Shown: in pieces, positions 9,566 through 17,745 of the stretch
Layout of the letters: each line of letters starts with the position of its first letter
Numbering within the stretch: the first letter of the stretch is position 1
Source of the DNA: Chachezhania sediminis
GTDB lineage: Bacteria > Pseudomonadota > Alphaproteobacteria > Rhodobacterales > Rhodobacteraceae
DNA length: 64,000 nucleotides
Assembly: GCF_009765275.1 (NCBI RefSeq)
Contig: NZ_VOPH01000002.1
Location: forward strand, 372,001-436,000
Direction: 5' to 3'
Notes under the pieces: generated by a model
Database searches by the model: none
What the model was told of the DNA's origin: nothing
What the model saw: the letters and a program-made list of their open reading frames with translations, nothing else
Program-made: the position numbers and the translations under genes

Positions 9566-10131
9566 ATCGCGTCCAGCGCCGCGGCCATCGATCCGTCCAG
9601 GTCGATCCCCCGGCAGGCGTCCAGCACGACCGTCGTCGCATAGCCCAGCTTGGCCGCGTCGACAGCCGAGTAGTGGACGCAGAAATCCGTCGCCAGCCCC
9701 ACAAGAGTCAGCGTGCTGATGCCCCGGCTTTTCAGGTATCCGTCCAGCCCGGTGGCGGTTGTGCGGTCGTTTTCGAAAAACGCCGAATAGCTGTCGATCT
9801 GGGGGTTGCAGCCCTTGCGGATGATCAGGTCCGCATCGGTCCGTAGGTCCGGGTGAAAGGCCGCGCCGTCGGAGCCCTGGATGCAATGGTCGGGCCACAG
9901 CACCTGGTCGCCGTAATGCATGACCGTCATGTCATAGGGCGCCTTGCCGTCATGGGACGTGGCAAAGGAGGAATGCCCACCCGGGTGCCAGTCCTGGGTC
10001 AGGATCACCGCGCCGAACCGGTCCATCATCGCGTTAATCGCGGCGACGATGGCGTCGCCCTCCGGCACGGCCAGGGCACCGCCCGGGCAGAAATCGTTCT
10101 GGACGTCGATGACGACAAGCGCTTCGGACAT
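9538..10131 (-). CDS. pncA: Nicotinamidase
   Basis: Hydrolyses nicotinamide to nicotinate and ammonia, the step before PncB; cytosolic cysteine amidohydrolase of 197 aa. The isochorismatase-fold motifs are present: VVIDVQNDFCPGGAL with the catalytic Asp, the metal-binding segment DWHPGGHSSF, a PDHC segment, and VGLATDFCVHYSA with the nucleophilic cysteine. I placed the start at MSEALVV; upstream in-frame sequence belongs to the intergenic region. The C-terminal codons fall in an 11-bp tandem repeat. The divergent neighbour is trhO. Confidence 0.93.
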   Translation of the reverse strand: MSEALVVIDVQNDFCPGGALAVPEGDAIVAAINAMMDRFGAVILTQDWHPGGHSSFATSHDGKAPYDMTVMHYGDQVLWPDHCIQGSDGAAFHPDLRTDADLIIRKGCNPQIDSYSAFFENDRTTATGLDGYLKSRGISTLTLVGLATDFCVHYSAVDAAKLGYATTVVLDACRGIDLDGSMAAALDAMRDAGVTLA

Positions 10132-10237
10132 GAGGGCTCTCCGGATGCTAGGAACGCCCCAAGGGGTAGGCACGGATGCGCGGCCCGTCAACCGCGGGGC
10201 TTGCGCGGTCCGAAGGGCAGGACTAGAGAACCGGCCC

Positions 10238-11146
10238 ATGTACGTGATCGCCGCTCTCTACCAGTTCACCCGTTTCGAGGACCCGGCCGCCCTGCAGGGC
10301 CCGCTGGAGGCCACCTGTGCTGCCGGCGGCGTGAAGGGCACGCTGCTGCTGGCGCGCGAGGGGATCAACGGCACTATCGCTGGGCCCCGCGCGGGGATCG
10401 ACGCGGTGCTGGCCCATATCCGCGCCTTGCCGGGCTGTGCCGGGCTGGACTGGAAGGAAGCGGAAAGCGACCATCCGCCCTTCGCCCGCCTGAAGGTGCG
10501 GCTGAAGAAGGAAATCGTCACCATGGGCCAGCCGGACGTCGATCCGCTGGCTTCGGTCGGGCGCTATGTCGAGCCTTCGGACTGGAACGACCTCATCCGC
10601 TCGCCCGACGTGGCGGTGATCGACACCCGCAACGATTACGAGGTCGCCATTGGAACCTTCGAAGGGGCCATCGACCCGGAAACCGCATCCTTCCGCGATT
10701 TTCCCGCCTGGTGGGAGGCGAACAAGGACCGCTTCGGCAACAAGCGCATCGCCATGTTCTGCACCGGCGGCATCCGCTGCGAGAAATCGACGAATTACCT
10801 CCTGGGCCAGGGCGTGCCCGAGGTCTTTCACCTGAAAGGCGGCATCCTGCGCTACCTGGAGGACATCCCGGCCGAGGACAGCACCTGGCAGGGCGAATGT
10901 TTCGTCTTCGACAACCGGGTCAGCGTCGGCCACGGGCTGAAGGAAGGCCCGCATGAGCTGTGCCACGGCTGCCGTCGCCCGATTCTGCCCGAAGACAAGG
11001 CCCGCCCGGAATACGAGGACGGCGTCTCGTGCCATCACTGCTTTGCCGAGACCACGGACGAGGACAAGGCCCGTTTCCGCGAACGCCAGCGCCAGATCCA
11101 CCTCGCGCGGGAGCGCGGGGAAGAGCATCTGGCGCCGCTGGAGTGA
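10238..11146 (+). CDS. trhO: tRNA uridine(34) hydroxylase, rhodanese family
   Basis: Predicted O2-dependent uridine-34 hydroxylase of the TrhO/YceA family, which makes ho5U34 on the route to 5-methoxy- or oxyacetyl-uridine in tRNA; 302 aa. The N-terminal acylphosphatase-like domain begins MYVIAALYQFTRF. The central rhodanese domain has the active-site loop MFCTGGIRCEKST. The C-terminal region carries the CHGCRRPI and CHHC cysteine pairs typical of this family. I chose the start at 10238 from family alignment in memory. It is divergent from pncA and convergent with paaE, with two repeat families in the gap between. Confidence 0.92.
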   Translation: MYVIAALYQFTRFEDPAALQGPLEATCAAGGVKGTLLLAREGINGTIAGPRAGIDAVLAHIRALPGCAGLDWKEAESDHPPFARLKVRLKKEIVTMGQPDVDPLASVGRYVEPSDWNDLIRSPDVAVIDTRNDYEVAIGTFEGAIDPETASFRDFPAWWEANKDRFGNKRIAMFCTGGIRCEKSTNYLLGQGVPEVFHLKGGILRYLEDIPAEDSTWQGECFVFDNRVSVGHGLKEGPHELCHGCRRPILPEDKARPEYEDGVSCHHCFAETTDEDKARFRERQRQIHLARERGEEHLAPLE

Positions 11147-11153
11147 CGCCGGT

Positions 11154-11180
11154 GGTGCGTGGGGACCACGCACCCTACGG
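11154..11180. repeat. GTGCGTGG palindromic repeat, copy 1
   Basis: Near-palindrome with arms GGTGCGTGG and CCACGCACC followed by CTACGG. It is one of nine copies in the window and lies just after trhO. Confidence 0.8.
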
Positions 11181-11200
11181 TGTCGGTTTTCGTTTCAGCG

Positions 11201-11272
11201 GGGTGGGGGGCTCTGCCCCCGCCGCCCGTGCCGGGCGACTCCCCTGAGATATTTGAAGACCAAAGAAGACGG
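11201..11272 (+). repeat. Structured interspersed element, copy 1
   Basis: Element of about 70 bp: a GGGGGCTCTGCCCCC hairpin, then a variable hairpin (arms CGCCCG/CGGGCG, loop TGC), then the tail CTCCCCTGAGATATTTGAAG with ACCAAAGAAG. It lies between convergent trhO and paaE. Other copies are at 14103, 21582, 52571 and 55885. Confidence 0.8.
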
Positions 11273-11312
11273 GGCGCGCCCGGGTTTCCGGGAGCGCCCC
11301 TGTCCTATTGGT

Positions 11313-11338
11313 CGTAGGGTGCGTGGTTTCCACGCACC
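11313..11338. repeat. GTGCGTGG palindromic repeat, copy 2
   Basis: The sequence CGTAGGGTGCGTGG, then TTT, then CCACGCACC. It lies 130 bp from copy 1 and in the opposite sense, judging by the side on which GTAGG lies. Confidence 0.8.
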
Positions 11339-11420
11339 GCAACGGGCAGGTGGGCGGGGCGGGGTTCACCCCGCCGGTTCCGAAACCGGGTGACGCAGGC
11401 GGCCGGGTGAACTCCGCGCC

Positions 11421-12470
11421 TTACGCGGCGTCGAAATCCAGCACCAGCTTTTCGGTCAGGGGACGCGTCTGGCAGGCCAGGACAAACCCGGCCTCCAGCT
11501 CCCAGGGTTCCAGCGAATAGTTGAGCGCCATCTCGCCCTTGCCTTCCGACACTTTGCACCGGCAGGTGCAGCACATGCCGCCCCGGCAGGAAAACGGCAG
11601 CTCCAGCCCCTGGCGCTCGGCCGCATCCAGCACGGTGTCGTCGGTTTCCTGGACGTTGAAGCTCTTCCGCGTTCCGTCCAGGATTACCTCGACCGACACG
11701 CCCGCGCTCGCCGCCGCCTCTGCCGCGGCGGACCGGGGGGCCCGCACGGCATCCTCCTCGGTGTAGAACCGTTCGAACCGGACCTTGTCCTGCGGTACGC
11801 CGGCCTCGGTCAGCGCCATCGACACGTCGTCGATCATGCCACCGGGCCCGCACAGGAACACCGCTTCGGCCGCGTCCAGGTCCACCGCACCCGCCTTTGC
11901 CAGCTGCAGCACCTTCTCGCCCGTCACGCGGCCGTTCATCAGCGGCACGTCCTGCGCCTCGCGGCTCAGGATATGGATCAGCGTGAACCGGTCCATGTAG
12001 CGGTCCTTCAGCGCGTCCAGCCCCTCGCGGAACATGATCGAACCTGCATTGCGGTTGCCGTAGACCAGCGTCGCCCGGCCGCCGCGCGCCAATACGTCCG
12101 CCGCGATCGCCATCATAGGCGTGATGCCCGAGCCGGAAGCAATCAGCACCACCTCGGCTTCGCCCTTGCAGGTAAACCGCCCCTCCGGCGGCATGACCGC
12201 GACCGTGTCCCCGGCCTTCAGGGCCTGGGCAAAGGTTGAAAACGCCCCGCCGTCCACGCGCTTCACGCCGACGGTCAGCGTCTCGCCTGGAGCCGAGGCA
12301 ATGGAATAGGACCGCCGGATATCCGCGCCTTCCACCTCTGCCCGCAGGGTCAGGTATTGCCCCGGCTGATAGGCGAAGGCTTCGGCCTTGCCCGCCGGCA
12401 CCTCGAACGAGATCGCCACGGAATCGGGCGTCTCCTGCCGCACGGCGGCCACTTTCAGGTCGTGGAACAT
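11421..12470 (-). CDS. paaE: Phenylacetyl-CoA epoxidase, reductase subunit
   Basis: Electron-transfer subunit of the ring 1,2-phenylacetyl-CoA epoxidase, 349 aa. It passes electrons from NADPH through FAD and a [2Fe-2S] cluster to the diiron PaaA. The N-terminal FAD domain has RRSYSIAS, the NAD(P) domain has ASGSGITPMMAI, and the C-terminal plant-type ferredoxin domain has the cluster cysteines in SCRGGMCCTCRCK and a later ACQT. It is the last gene of the paaABCDE operon, 13 bp after paaD. Confidence 0.95.
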   Translation of the reverse strand: MFHDLKVAAVRQETPDSVAISFEVPAGKAEAFAYQPGQYLTLRAEVEGADIRRSYSIASAPGETLTVGVKRVDGGAFSTFAQALKAGDTVAVMPPEGRFTCKGEAEVVLIASGSGITPMMAIAADVLARGGRATLVYGNRNAGSIMFREGLDALKDRYMDRFTLIHILSREAQDVPLMNGRVTGEKVLQLAKAGAVDLDAAEAVFLCGPGGMIDDVSMALTEAGVPQDKVRFERFYTEEDAVRAPRSAAAEAAASAGVSVEVILDGTRKSFNVQETDDTVLDAAERQGLELPFSCRGGMCCTCRCKVSEGKGEMALNYSLEPWELEAGFVLACQTRPLTEKLVLDFDAA

Positions 12471-12483
12471 CAGGCCCCCTCCC

Positions 12484-12972
12484 TCAGATGCACTTGAAAT
12501 AATCGAAGGGCTCGGCGCAGGCGGTGCAGCGATACTGCGCCTTGCACGCGGTCGAGCCGAATTCGGACAGCCGCTCCGTATGGGTCGAGCCGCAGCGGGG
12601 GCAGGTCACGCTTTCCTCGCCGAAGAGCGCCCGCTTTCCGCGGCCCCCCTCGGGCGGGGCGATCCCGTAGTCCCGCAGCTTCTCGCGCCCCTCGGCGCTG
12701 ATCCAGTCGGTGGTCCAGGCGGGGCTTAGCACGCGTTCGATCCGCGCCTCGAACCCGGCCTCGCGCAGGGCGACCTCGATCGCCATCTCGATGGCCAGCG
12801 TCGCCGGGCAACCGGAATAGGTGGGCGAGACCCGGGCCACCGCGGCCCCGTCCTCGATCCGGACGTCGCGCAGGATGCCCAGGTCGGCCACTGTCACGCA
12901 GGGGACCTCCGGGTCCGGCACGGCGGCCGCAGCCTCCCACGCGCGTCGCTGGTCCAGCGCCGCCACCGCCAT
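12484..12972 (-). CDS. paaD: Phenylacetate degradation protein PaaD
   Basis: DUF59/MIP18-family accessory protein of the phenylacetyl-CoA epoxidase operon, 162 aa, thought to act in iron-sulfur or diiron cofactor assembly. The N-terminal DUF59 part contains VPDPEVPCVTVADLGILRDV. The C-terminal zinc-ribbon-like part has CPRCGS and CTAC. ATG at 12972 overlaps the paaC stop as TGATG; a GTG one codon earlier is an alternative start. It is followed by paaE. Confidence 0.94.
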   Translation of the reverse strand: MAVAALDQRRAWEAAAAVPDPEVPCVTVADLGILRDVRIEDGAAVARVSPTYSGCPATLAIEMAIEVALREAGFEARIERVLSPAWTTDWISAEGREKLRDYGIAPPEGGRGKRALFGEESVTCPRCGSTHTERLSEFGSTACKAQYRCTACAEPFDYFKCI

Positions 12973-13700
12973 CACCAGGTCACGCCGGGATGGGCGCGCG
13001 CCAGCGACTGCATCTCGGCCAGCATGTGGCCCAGCTGTTCACCATGGTTGCCATGCCGTCCGCCGGCCATCGGCACCACCTCGCCCGGCCAGTCCAGCAG
13101 CGCCTGAGCAAAGATGTTCTTCAGCGTCGCTTCCCATTCGTCCCGCATCGAGGCGCGGGACGGCAGCGCCGCATCCCCGGTCCCCTCGTCGAAGAGTTCG
13201 CCGGTATAGGGATGCAGTTCCTCCACCGCTTCGGCCATCCGCCGCGCGCTTTCCTCGGTGCCGTCGCCCAGCCGGATCACCCATTCGCCGGCATGGCGGA
13301 CGTGATAGGCCATCTCCTTCACGGCTTTCCCGGCAATCCCGCGGACCGCCTCGTCGGGGCTTTCCAGCGCGGCGGTCCAGTAGGGCTCCATGAAGGCAGC
13401 GAAATACAGCTGCCGCAGCATGGTCTGGGCGAAATCGCCGTTCGGCCGTTCGACCAGCAGGATGTTGCGATAGTCGCGCTCGCCCCGGAAATAGGCCAGG
13501 TCGTCCTCGTCGCGCCCCTTGCCTTCCAGCTCGCCGGCCCGGGAATAAAGCGACCGCGCCGTGCCGATCAGGTCCAGCGCCATGTTGGGCATGGCCAGGT
13601 CCTCTTCCAGCATGGGCGCATGGCCGCACCATTCGCTCACCCGGTGACCCAGCACCAGGTGATCGTCGGCCAGTTCCAGCAGTGCATCCGCCAGGGCCAT
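12972..13700 (-). CDS. paaC: Phenylacetyl-CoA epoxidase, structural subunit PaaC
   Basis: Catalytically inactive ferritin-like partner of PaaA in the epoxidase complex, 242 aa, needed for the PaaAC heterodimer. Family sequence is clear: LADDHLVLGHRVSEWCGHAPMLEEDLAMPNMALDLIG near the N-terminus and MAYHVRHAGEWVIRLGDGTEES in the middle. The start codon shares a base with the paaB stop (TGATG), the same junction design as paaC/paaD. The C-terminus ends in a typical short HPGVTW tail. Confidence 0.95.
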   Translation of the reverse strand: MALADALLELADDHLVLGHRVSEWCGHAPMLEEDLAMPNMALDLIGTARSLYSRAGELEGKGRDEDDLAYFRGERDYRNILLVERPNGDFAQTMLRQLYFAAFMEPYWTAALESPDEAVRGIAGKAVKEMAYHVRHAGEWVIRLGDGTEESARRMAEAVEELHPYTGELFDEGTGDAALPSRASMRDEWEATLKNIFAQALLDWPGEVVPMAGGRHGNHGEQLGHMLAEMQSLARAHPGVTW

Positions 13701-13984
13701 CACATGTGCCCCACTTCTTCGGGGATGTCGTAGAAGGTCGGGTGACGATAGATCTTGTCCGCCGTCGGCTCGAAATTCTCGGCCGCCTGGTCGGGATCCG
13801 ACGCGGTGATCGCCGCTGACGGCACCACCCAGATCGAGGTCCCCTCGCCACGCCGCGTATAGACGTCCCGCGCTGCCTGCAGCGCCATGACTTCGTCGGC
13901 CGCGTGAATGGAACCCACATGTTTGTGTGCCAGCCCGTTGCGCGGCCGGATGAACACTTCCCAAAGGGGGATTTCGCCACTCAT
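13700..13984 (-). CDS. paaB: Phenylacetyl-CoA epoxidase, subunit PaaB
   Basis: Small subunit of 94 aa that bridges PaaAC dimers. It begins MSGEIPLWEVFIRPRNGLAHKHVGS, a highly conserved opening, and ends YDIPEEVGHM. The frame extends far upstream, but that region is a repeat-bearing gap. The gene is separated from paaA by about 200 bp holding a structured repeat element, which is unusual because the rest of this operon is tightly overlapped. Confidence 0.95.
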   Translation of the reverse strand: MSGEIPLWEVFIRPRNGLAHKHVGSIHAADEVMALQAARDVYTRRGEGTSIWVVPSAAITASDPDQAAENFEPTADKIYRHPTFYDIPEEVGHM

Positions 13985-14102
13985 GTCCGAAGCTTCCTTC
14001 CCAAGTCCCGGGCGCCCTGGGCGCCCATATCCAAAAGACAGCACCGGCCGGCCCTGCCGCCCCGATGCACCCCGGCCGGGCCCTGACGGCCCGCCCTTCA
14101 AA

Positions 14103-14173
14103 CTTCTTCGGTCTCTAAATACCTCGGGGGAATCGCCCGGAACGGGCGATGGGGGCAGAGCCCCGCCACCCCC
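14103..14173 (-). repeat. Structured interspersed element, copy 2 (inside paa operon)
   Basis: Same architecture as the copy at 11201, in reverse orientation: GGGGGC/GCCCC hairpin, variable hairpin with arms ATCGCCCG/CGGGCGAT, and tail with GAGGTATTTAGAGACC. It sits between paaA and paaB. Confidence 0.8.
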
Positions 14174-14184
14174 GTCGAACCGGT

Positions 14185-15168
14185 CTACTCGGCCGCCATT
14201 TTCCGCGCGCGGCGCTTCTCGGCATGGGCCAGGGCCGCTTCGCGCACCCAGGCGCCGTCGTCCCAGGCCTTCCGGCGCGCCTTGATCCGGTCGCGGCTGA
14301 CGGGGCCATGCCCCTTCACGACCTTCCAGAATTCGTCCCAGTCGATGGGGCCGTGTTCCCACAGCTGGGTTTCCTCGTTGAACTTCAGGTCCGGGTCCGG
14401 GACCGTCAGGCCCAGATACTCTGCCTGCGGCACCGTCGCGGTGATGAACTTCTGACGCAGCTCGTCGTTGGAAAACCGCTTGATCTTCCACGCCATGTTC
14501 TGGTCGGAATGCTGGCTGGCGCTGTCATGGGGCCCGAACATCATGACCGACGGCCACCACCACCGGTTCAGCGCGTCCTGTGCCATGGCCTTCTGTTCGG
14601 GCGACCCCTTGGCCAGCGACATCATCAGCTCATAGCCCTGGCGCTGGTGGAAACTTTCTTCCTTGCAGACCCGGATCATCGCCCGGGCGTAAGGTCCGTA
14701 GGAACAGCGGCACAGCGGGATCTGGTTCATGATCGCCGCTCCATCCACCAGCCAGCCGATGGCGCCGATATCGGCCCAGGTCAGCGTGGGATAGTTGAAG
14801 ATCGATGAATACTTGGCCTTGCCGGACAGCAGTTCCTCGGTCATCTGCTCGCGGCTGACGCCCAGCGTCTCGGCCGCAGAGTAAAGATAGAGCCCATGGC
14901 CCCCCTCGTCCTGCACCTTGGCCAGCAGGGCCGCCTTGCGGCGCAGGCTGGGGGCGCGGGTGATCCAGTTGCCCTCGGGCAACATGCCGACGATTTCCGA
15001 ATGCGCGTGCTGGCCGATCTGGCGCACCAGCGTGCGGCGATAGCCTTCGGGCATGGCATCGTTCGGCTCGATCTTTTCCTCGGCATCGATGCGTCTTTGG
15101 AACGCTTCGAGGAATTCGGGCGTTTCCTCCGTGCGGCTGTCCGCACCGATCAGGCCTTGGCTGTACAT
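14185..15168 (-). CDS. paaA: Phenylacetyl-CoA epoxidase, catalytic subunit PaaA
   Basis: Diiron catalytic subunit that epoxidises phenylacetyl-CoA, 327 aa, and the first gene of the operon. Ferritin-like helices with metal-ligand candidates are visible in [20 protein letters not shown] and [50 protein letters not shown] is a strong family stretch. The start at 15168 ([10 protein letters not shown]) has GGAGGAG about 8 bp upstream; an in-frame ATG 33 bp earlier has none. A GTTACA inverted repeat lies in the upstream region. Confidence 0.95.
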   Translation of the reverse strand: MYSQGLIGADSRTEETPEFLEAFQRRIDAEEKIEPNDAMPEGYRRTLVRQIGQHAHSEIVGMLPEGNWITRAPSLRRKAALLAKVQDEGGHGLYLYSAAETLGVSREQMTEELLSGKAKYSSIFNYPTLTWADIGAIGWLVDGAAIMNQIPLCRCSYGPYARAMIRVCKEESFHQRQGYELMMSLAKGSPEQKAMAQDALNRWWWPSVMMFGPHDSASQHSDQNMAWKIKRFSNDELRQKFITATVPQAEYLGLTVPDPDLKFNEETQLWEHGPIDWDEFWKVVKGHGPVSRDRIKARRKAWDDGAWVREAALAHAEKRRARKMAAE

Positions 15169-15203
15169 GGCGGGGCTCCTCCAAACCGGTATCTGCACCA
15201 TAT

Positions 15204-15239
15204 GTTACAAAATTCAAAAAATCAATCAGTTTCTGTAAC
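15204..15239. promoter_or_regulatory. Putative operator upstream of paaA
   Basis: Inverted repeat with arms GTTACAAAA and TTTCTGTAAC around an AT-rich centre, in the 107-bp gap between paaA and the divergent SDR gene. It is the only AT-rich stretch nearby, so it is likely the paa promoter/operator region. No paa regulator gene is in the window, so the binding protein is unknown. Confidence 0.5.
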
Positions 15240-15275
15240 GCTTGCACCTGTACCCTGCTGAGACCATCTAGGCGC

Positions 15276-16148
15276 ATGGATAAGACACTGCTTTCCTTCG
15301 GCCACGGATATTCCGCAAAGGCCCTGTCCAGACGGCTGATCGCCGACGGCTGGACCGTGCACGGGACGACCCGAACGGTCGAGAAGGCCGAGGCGATTCG
15401 CGCAACCGGCGTGATACCGCACCTGTTTCCGGAAGCGGCGGGCCTTGAAGGCGTGATGGCCGCGCTGGAAAGCGCCACCCATATCCTGATGTCCGCTGCC
15501 CCGAACGACGACGGCGACCCGGTGCTGGGTGCCATCGGCGACCATATCGCGCGGAAGGCACCGCAGCTCGAATGGGCCGGCTATCTGTCGACCACCGGCG
15601 TCTATGGCGATCACGACGGCGACTGGGTGTCCGAGGACGCGCCCCTGACACCTTCGACCAGGCGCGGCAGGATGCGGGTCGCGGCCGAAGCGCAGTGGCA
15701 GGCGATCCCGGACCTTCCGATCCATGTCTTCCGCCTGGCCGGCATCTACGGTCCCGGCCGCGGCCCGTTCGAAAAGGTCCGCAACGGCACCGCCCGGCGG
15801 GTGATCAAGCCGAACCAGGTCTTTTCCCGCATTCATGTAGAAGACATCGCCCAGGTGCTTCTGGCGTCCATTGCGCGGCCCAATCCCGGCGCGGCCTACA
15901 ATGTCTGCGACAACGATCCGGCACCGCCGCAGGACGTGCTGACCTATGCGGCCGAACTGCTGGGCATGCCGCCCCCGCCCAAGGTCGATTTTGACACGGC
16001 GGACATGTCGCCCATGGCCCGCAGTTTCTATTCCGACAGCAAGCGGGTCCGGAACGACCGTATCAGGGACGAACTGGGGGTGGAGCTTCTCTACCCCGAT
16101 TACCGCACGGGCCTGGCGAAAGTCCTGGCCGAGGAAACCCCGAAATGA
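15276..16148 (+). CDS. SDR/NAD-dependent epimerase family protein (YeeZ-like)
   Basis: Extended-SDR-like protein of 290 aa. The glycine-rich nucleotide motif is modified to SFGHGYSAKALSRRL at the N-terminus, as in YeeZ-type proteins. Other features are YLSTTGVYGDHDGDWVSED in the place of the catalytic region and PIHVFRLAGIYGPGRGP. The substrate is unknown. It is divergent from paaA and overlaps exoD by 4 nt (ATGA), so the two are likely co-translated. A paa-related role cannot be excluded because the two genes share an upstream gap, but the family is common outside paa loci. Confidence 0.82.
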   Translation: MDKTLLSFGHGYSAKALSRRLIADGWTVHGTTRTVEKAEAIRATGVIPHLFPEAAGLEGVMAALESATHILMSAAPNDDGDPVLGAIGDHIARKAPQLEWAGYLSTTGVYGDHDGDWVSEDAPLTPSTRRGRMRVAAEAQWQAIPDLPIHVFRLAGIYGPGRGPFEKVRNGTARRVIKPNQVFSRIHVEDIAQVLLASIARPNPGAAYNVCDNDPAPPQDVLTYAAELLGMPPPPKVDFDTADMSPMARSFYSDSKRVRNDRIRDELGVELLYPDYRTGLAKVLAEETPK

Positions 16149-16810
16149 CCGACGCCAACGCCATCAATCCCAGCGAGCCGCCGCTGCCGGGCGAACCGGA
16201 CTTCCCGGCCCCGGGCCAGTCGCCGGACGGGGTCGTGCCCTATGCGCCGCTGGGCGATCTGCTGGACCGGCTGGAAAACGTCGCGGGCGACGACCGGGAC
16301 CTCTGCGTCGGCTCGATCGTCGACGATCTGGGCGAAACGGCGGTGACGCCGCTGGTCCTGCTGATCGCGATCCTGATGGTGTCGCCCCTGTCGGGCATTC
16401 CGCTGATGCCGACGCTGTCGTCGATCATCCTGCTGACGCTGAACGTCCAGTCGATGTTCGGCCGGAACCACCTGTGGTTGCCGGACTGGCTCCGCCGGCG
16501 GCAGATTCCGCACGGGCGACTGACGCAGGCCATCGGCTGGCTGCGCAAGCCCTGTGCCTATATCGACCGGCATTCGCAGCCGCGCTTCGCGATCCTGACC
16601 TATGGGCCGATGCGGCTTCTGGCCTTCATCGTCTGCCTGGCGATCCCGCTGACCTGGCCGTTCCTGGAAATCCTGCCCTTCGTCACCTCGATCGGCGCCC
16701 TGGCCCTGGCCCTGGTGGCCTTCGGCCGGATGACCCGCGACGGGCTGTTCCTGCTACTGGGCTATTCGGTCGTCGGCGGCGCCGTGGGCCTGGGCTTCTG
16801 GGTCGCCTGA
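16145..16810 (+). CDS. exoD: Exopolysaccharide synthesis protein ExoD
   Basis: Integral membrane protein of the ExoD family (221 aa), linked in rhizobia to exopolysaccharide production and alkali tolerance; the molecular role is not established. A short polar N-terminus is followed by the conserved SIVDDLGETAVTPLVLLIAILMVSPLSGIPLMPTL block and three to four further hydrophobic segments near the C-terminus. It is coupled to the SDR gene upstream by a 4-nt overlap. Confidence 0.88.
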   Translation: MTDANAINPSEPPLPGEPDFPAPGQSPDGVVPYAPLGDLLDRLENVAGDDRDLCVGSIVDDLGETAVTPLVLLIAILMVSPLSGIPLMPTLSSIILLTLNVQSMFGRNHLWLPDWLRRRQIPHGRLTQAIGWLRKPCAYIDRHSQPRFAILTYGPMRLLAFIVCLAIPLTWPFLEILPFVTSIGALALALVAFGRMTRDGLFLLLGYSVVGGAVGLGFWVA

Positions 16811-16950
16811 TCCCACCGAACCCCTGACCGGACCCCGGCCGCGCGAGCGGTGCGCAAGGCCTCTGCGCGCATCGCGTGCAGAGGACGGGGGCGTGCGGGT
16901 GTGGGCGCAACGGGCGCGCGGCGGCAAGGCCGGGCGTGCCCGCAAACTCT

Positions 16951-17577
16951 TCAGGCGTTCCGCGGAGAGGTGACCATGGCGACGATGGCCCGGAAGGGCA
17001 TCAGCGCGATCAGCGCCAGCGCCATCTTCACCATCCAGTCCGCGGTGCCCAGCGACACCCACAGCGGCACCGTCGGGCCGACACCCAGCAGCGGCAGCGT
17101 CTCGTTCGCCCAGGCGACGTCGACCGCAGGTGCGATGAAGCTGAGGCTGGCCGCGAAGGCGACCGAGAAGAAGATCGCCGTATCCAGCACGGATCCCACG
17201 ACGCTCGATGCCAGGGGGGCAAGCCACCACTGCCGCTGACGCAGACGCGAGAAGATGGCTACGTCGCTCAGCTGTGCGCAAAGGAACGCCAGGCCGGACC
17301 CCAGCGCGACACGGGTCGTGACCAGCGGCCCGAACTCGCCGTCGATCTGGGTGCCGATCAGCGAACAGGCCACGCCTACGGCAAAGCCCGCCAGCACCAC
17401 GCGGCGCGCGGCTTCGGGGCCGTGAAGGCGGTTGGTCAGGTCGGTGACCAGGAAGGCGAAGGGATAGGTGAAGGCACCCCAGGTCAGCCATTGGCCGAAC
17501 AGGAACTGCACAAGGATGTTCGAGGCGACGACGATGACCGCCATCGCGAGAACCGCGGGAAGAAGCGAACGCTGCAT
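16951..17577 (-). CDS. Queuosine precursor transporter, YhhQ family
   Basis: Predicted inner-membrane importer for the queuosine precursors preQ0/preQ1 (COG1738, ECF-like YhhQ family), 208 aa. It has about six hydrophobic segments; the family block TWGAFTYPFAFLVTDLTNRLHGPEAARRVV is clear, as is QIDGEFGPLVTTRVALGSGLAFLCAQLSD. I chose ATG 17577 (MQRSLLPA), which begins the first membrane segment; a start 45 bp upstream is possible. No riboswitch was recognised in the leader. Confidence 0.88.
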   Translation of the reverse strand: MQRSLLPAVLAMAVIVVASNILVQFLFGQWLTWGAFTYPFAFLVTDLTNRLHGPEAARRVVLAGFAVGVACSLIGTQIDGEFGPLVTTRVALGSGLAFLCAQLSDVAIFSRLRQRQWWLAPLASSVVGSVLDTAIFFSVAFAASLSFIAPAVDVAWANETLPLLGVGPTVPLWVSLGTADWMVKMALALIALMPFRAIVAMVTSPRNA

Positions 17578-17745
17578 GTTGTGATCCGTTTTGACAAGGT
17601 CGCGGAGACTTGGCCGCCCCACCGGACTGAAGCCCGGGAATCGGCAGCCGCCCTGTTAGCGGATCATCGAAAACGCGGCAAGCGTTTCGCCGATCCGGTC
17701 AGGCTCCGCGGTCCGGTTCAATCCGGCCTGTTCAGTCGGGCGGTT

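Noticed and set aside
17578-17745. Possible preQ1 riboswitch before the queuosine-precursor transporter
   Set aside because: I could not trace a preQ1 aptamer core; only short GC-rich repeats such as TTCAATCCGGC are visible.
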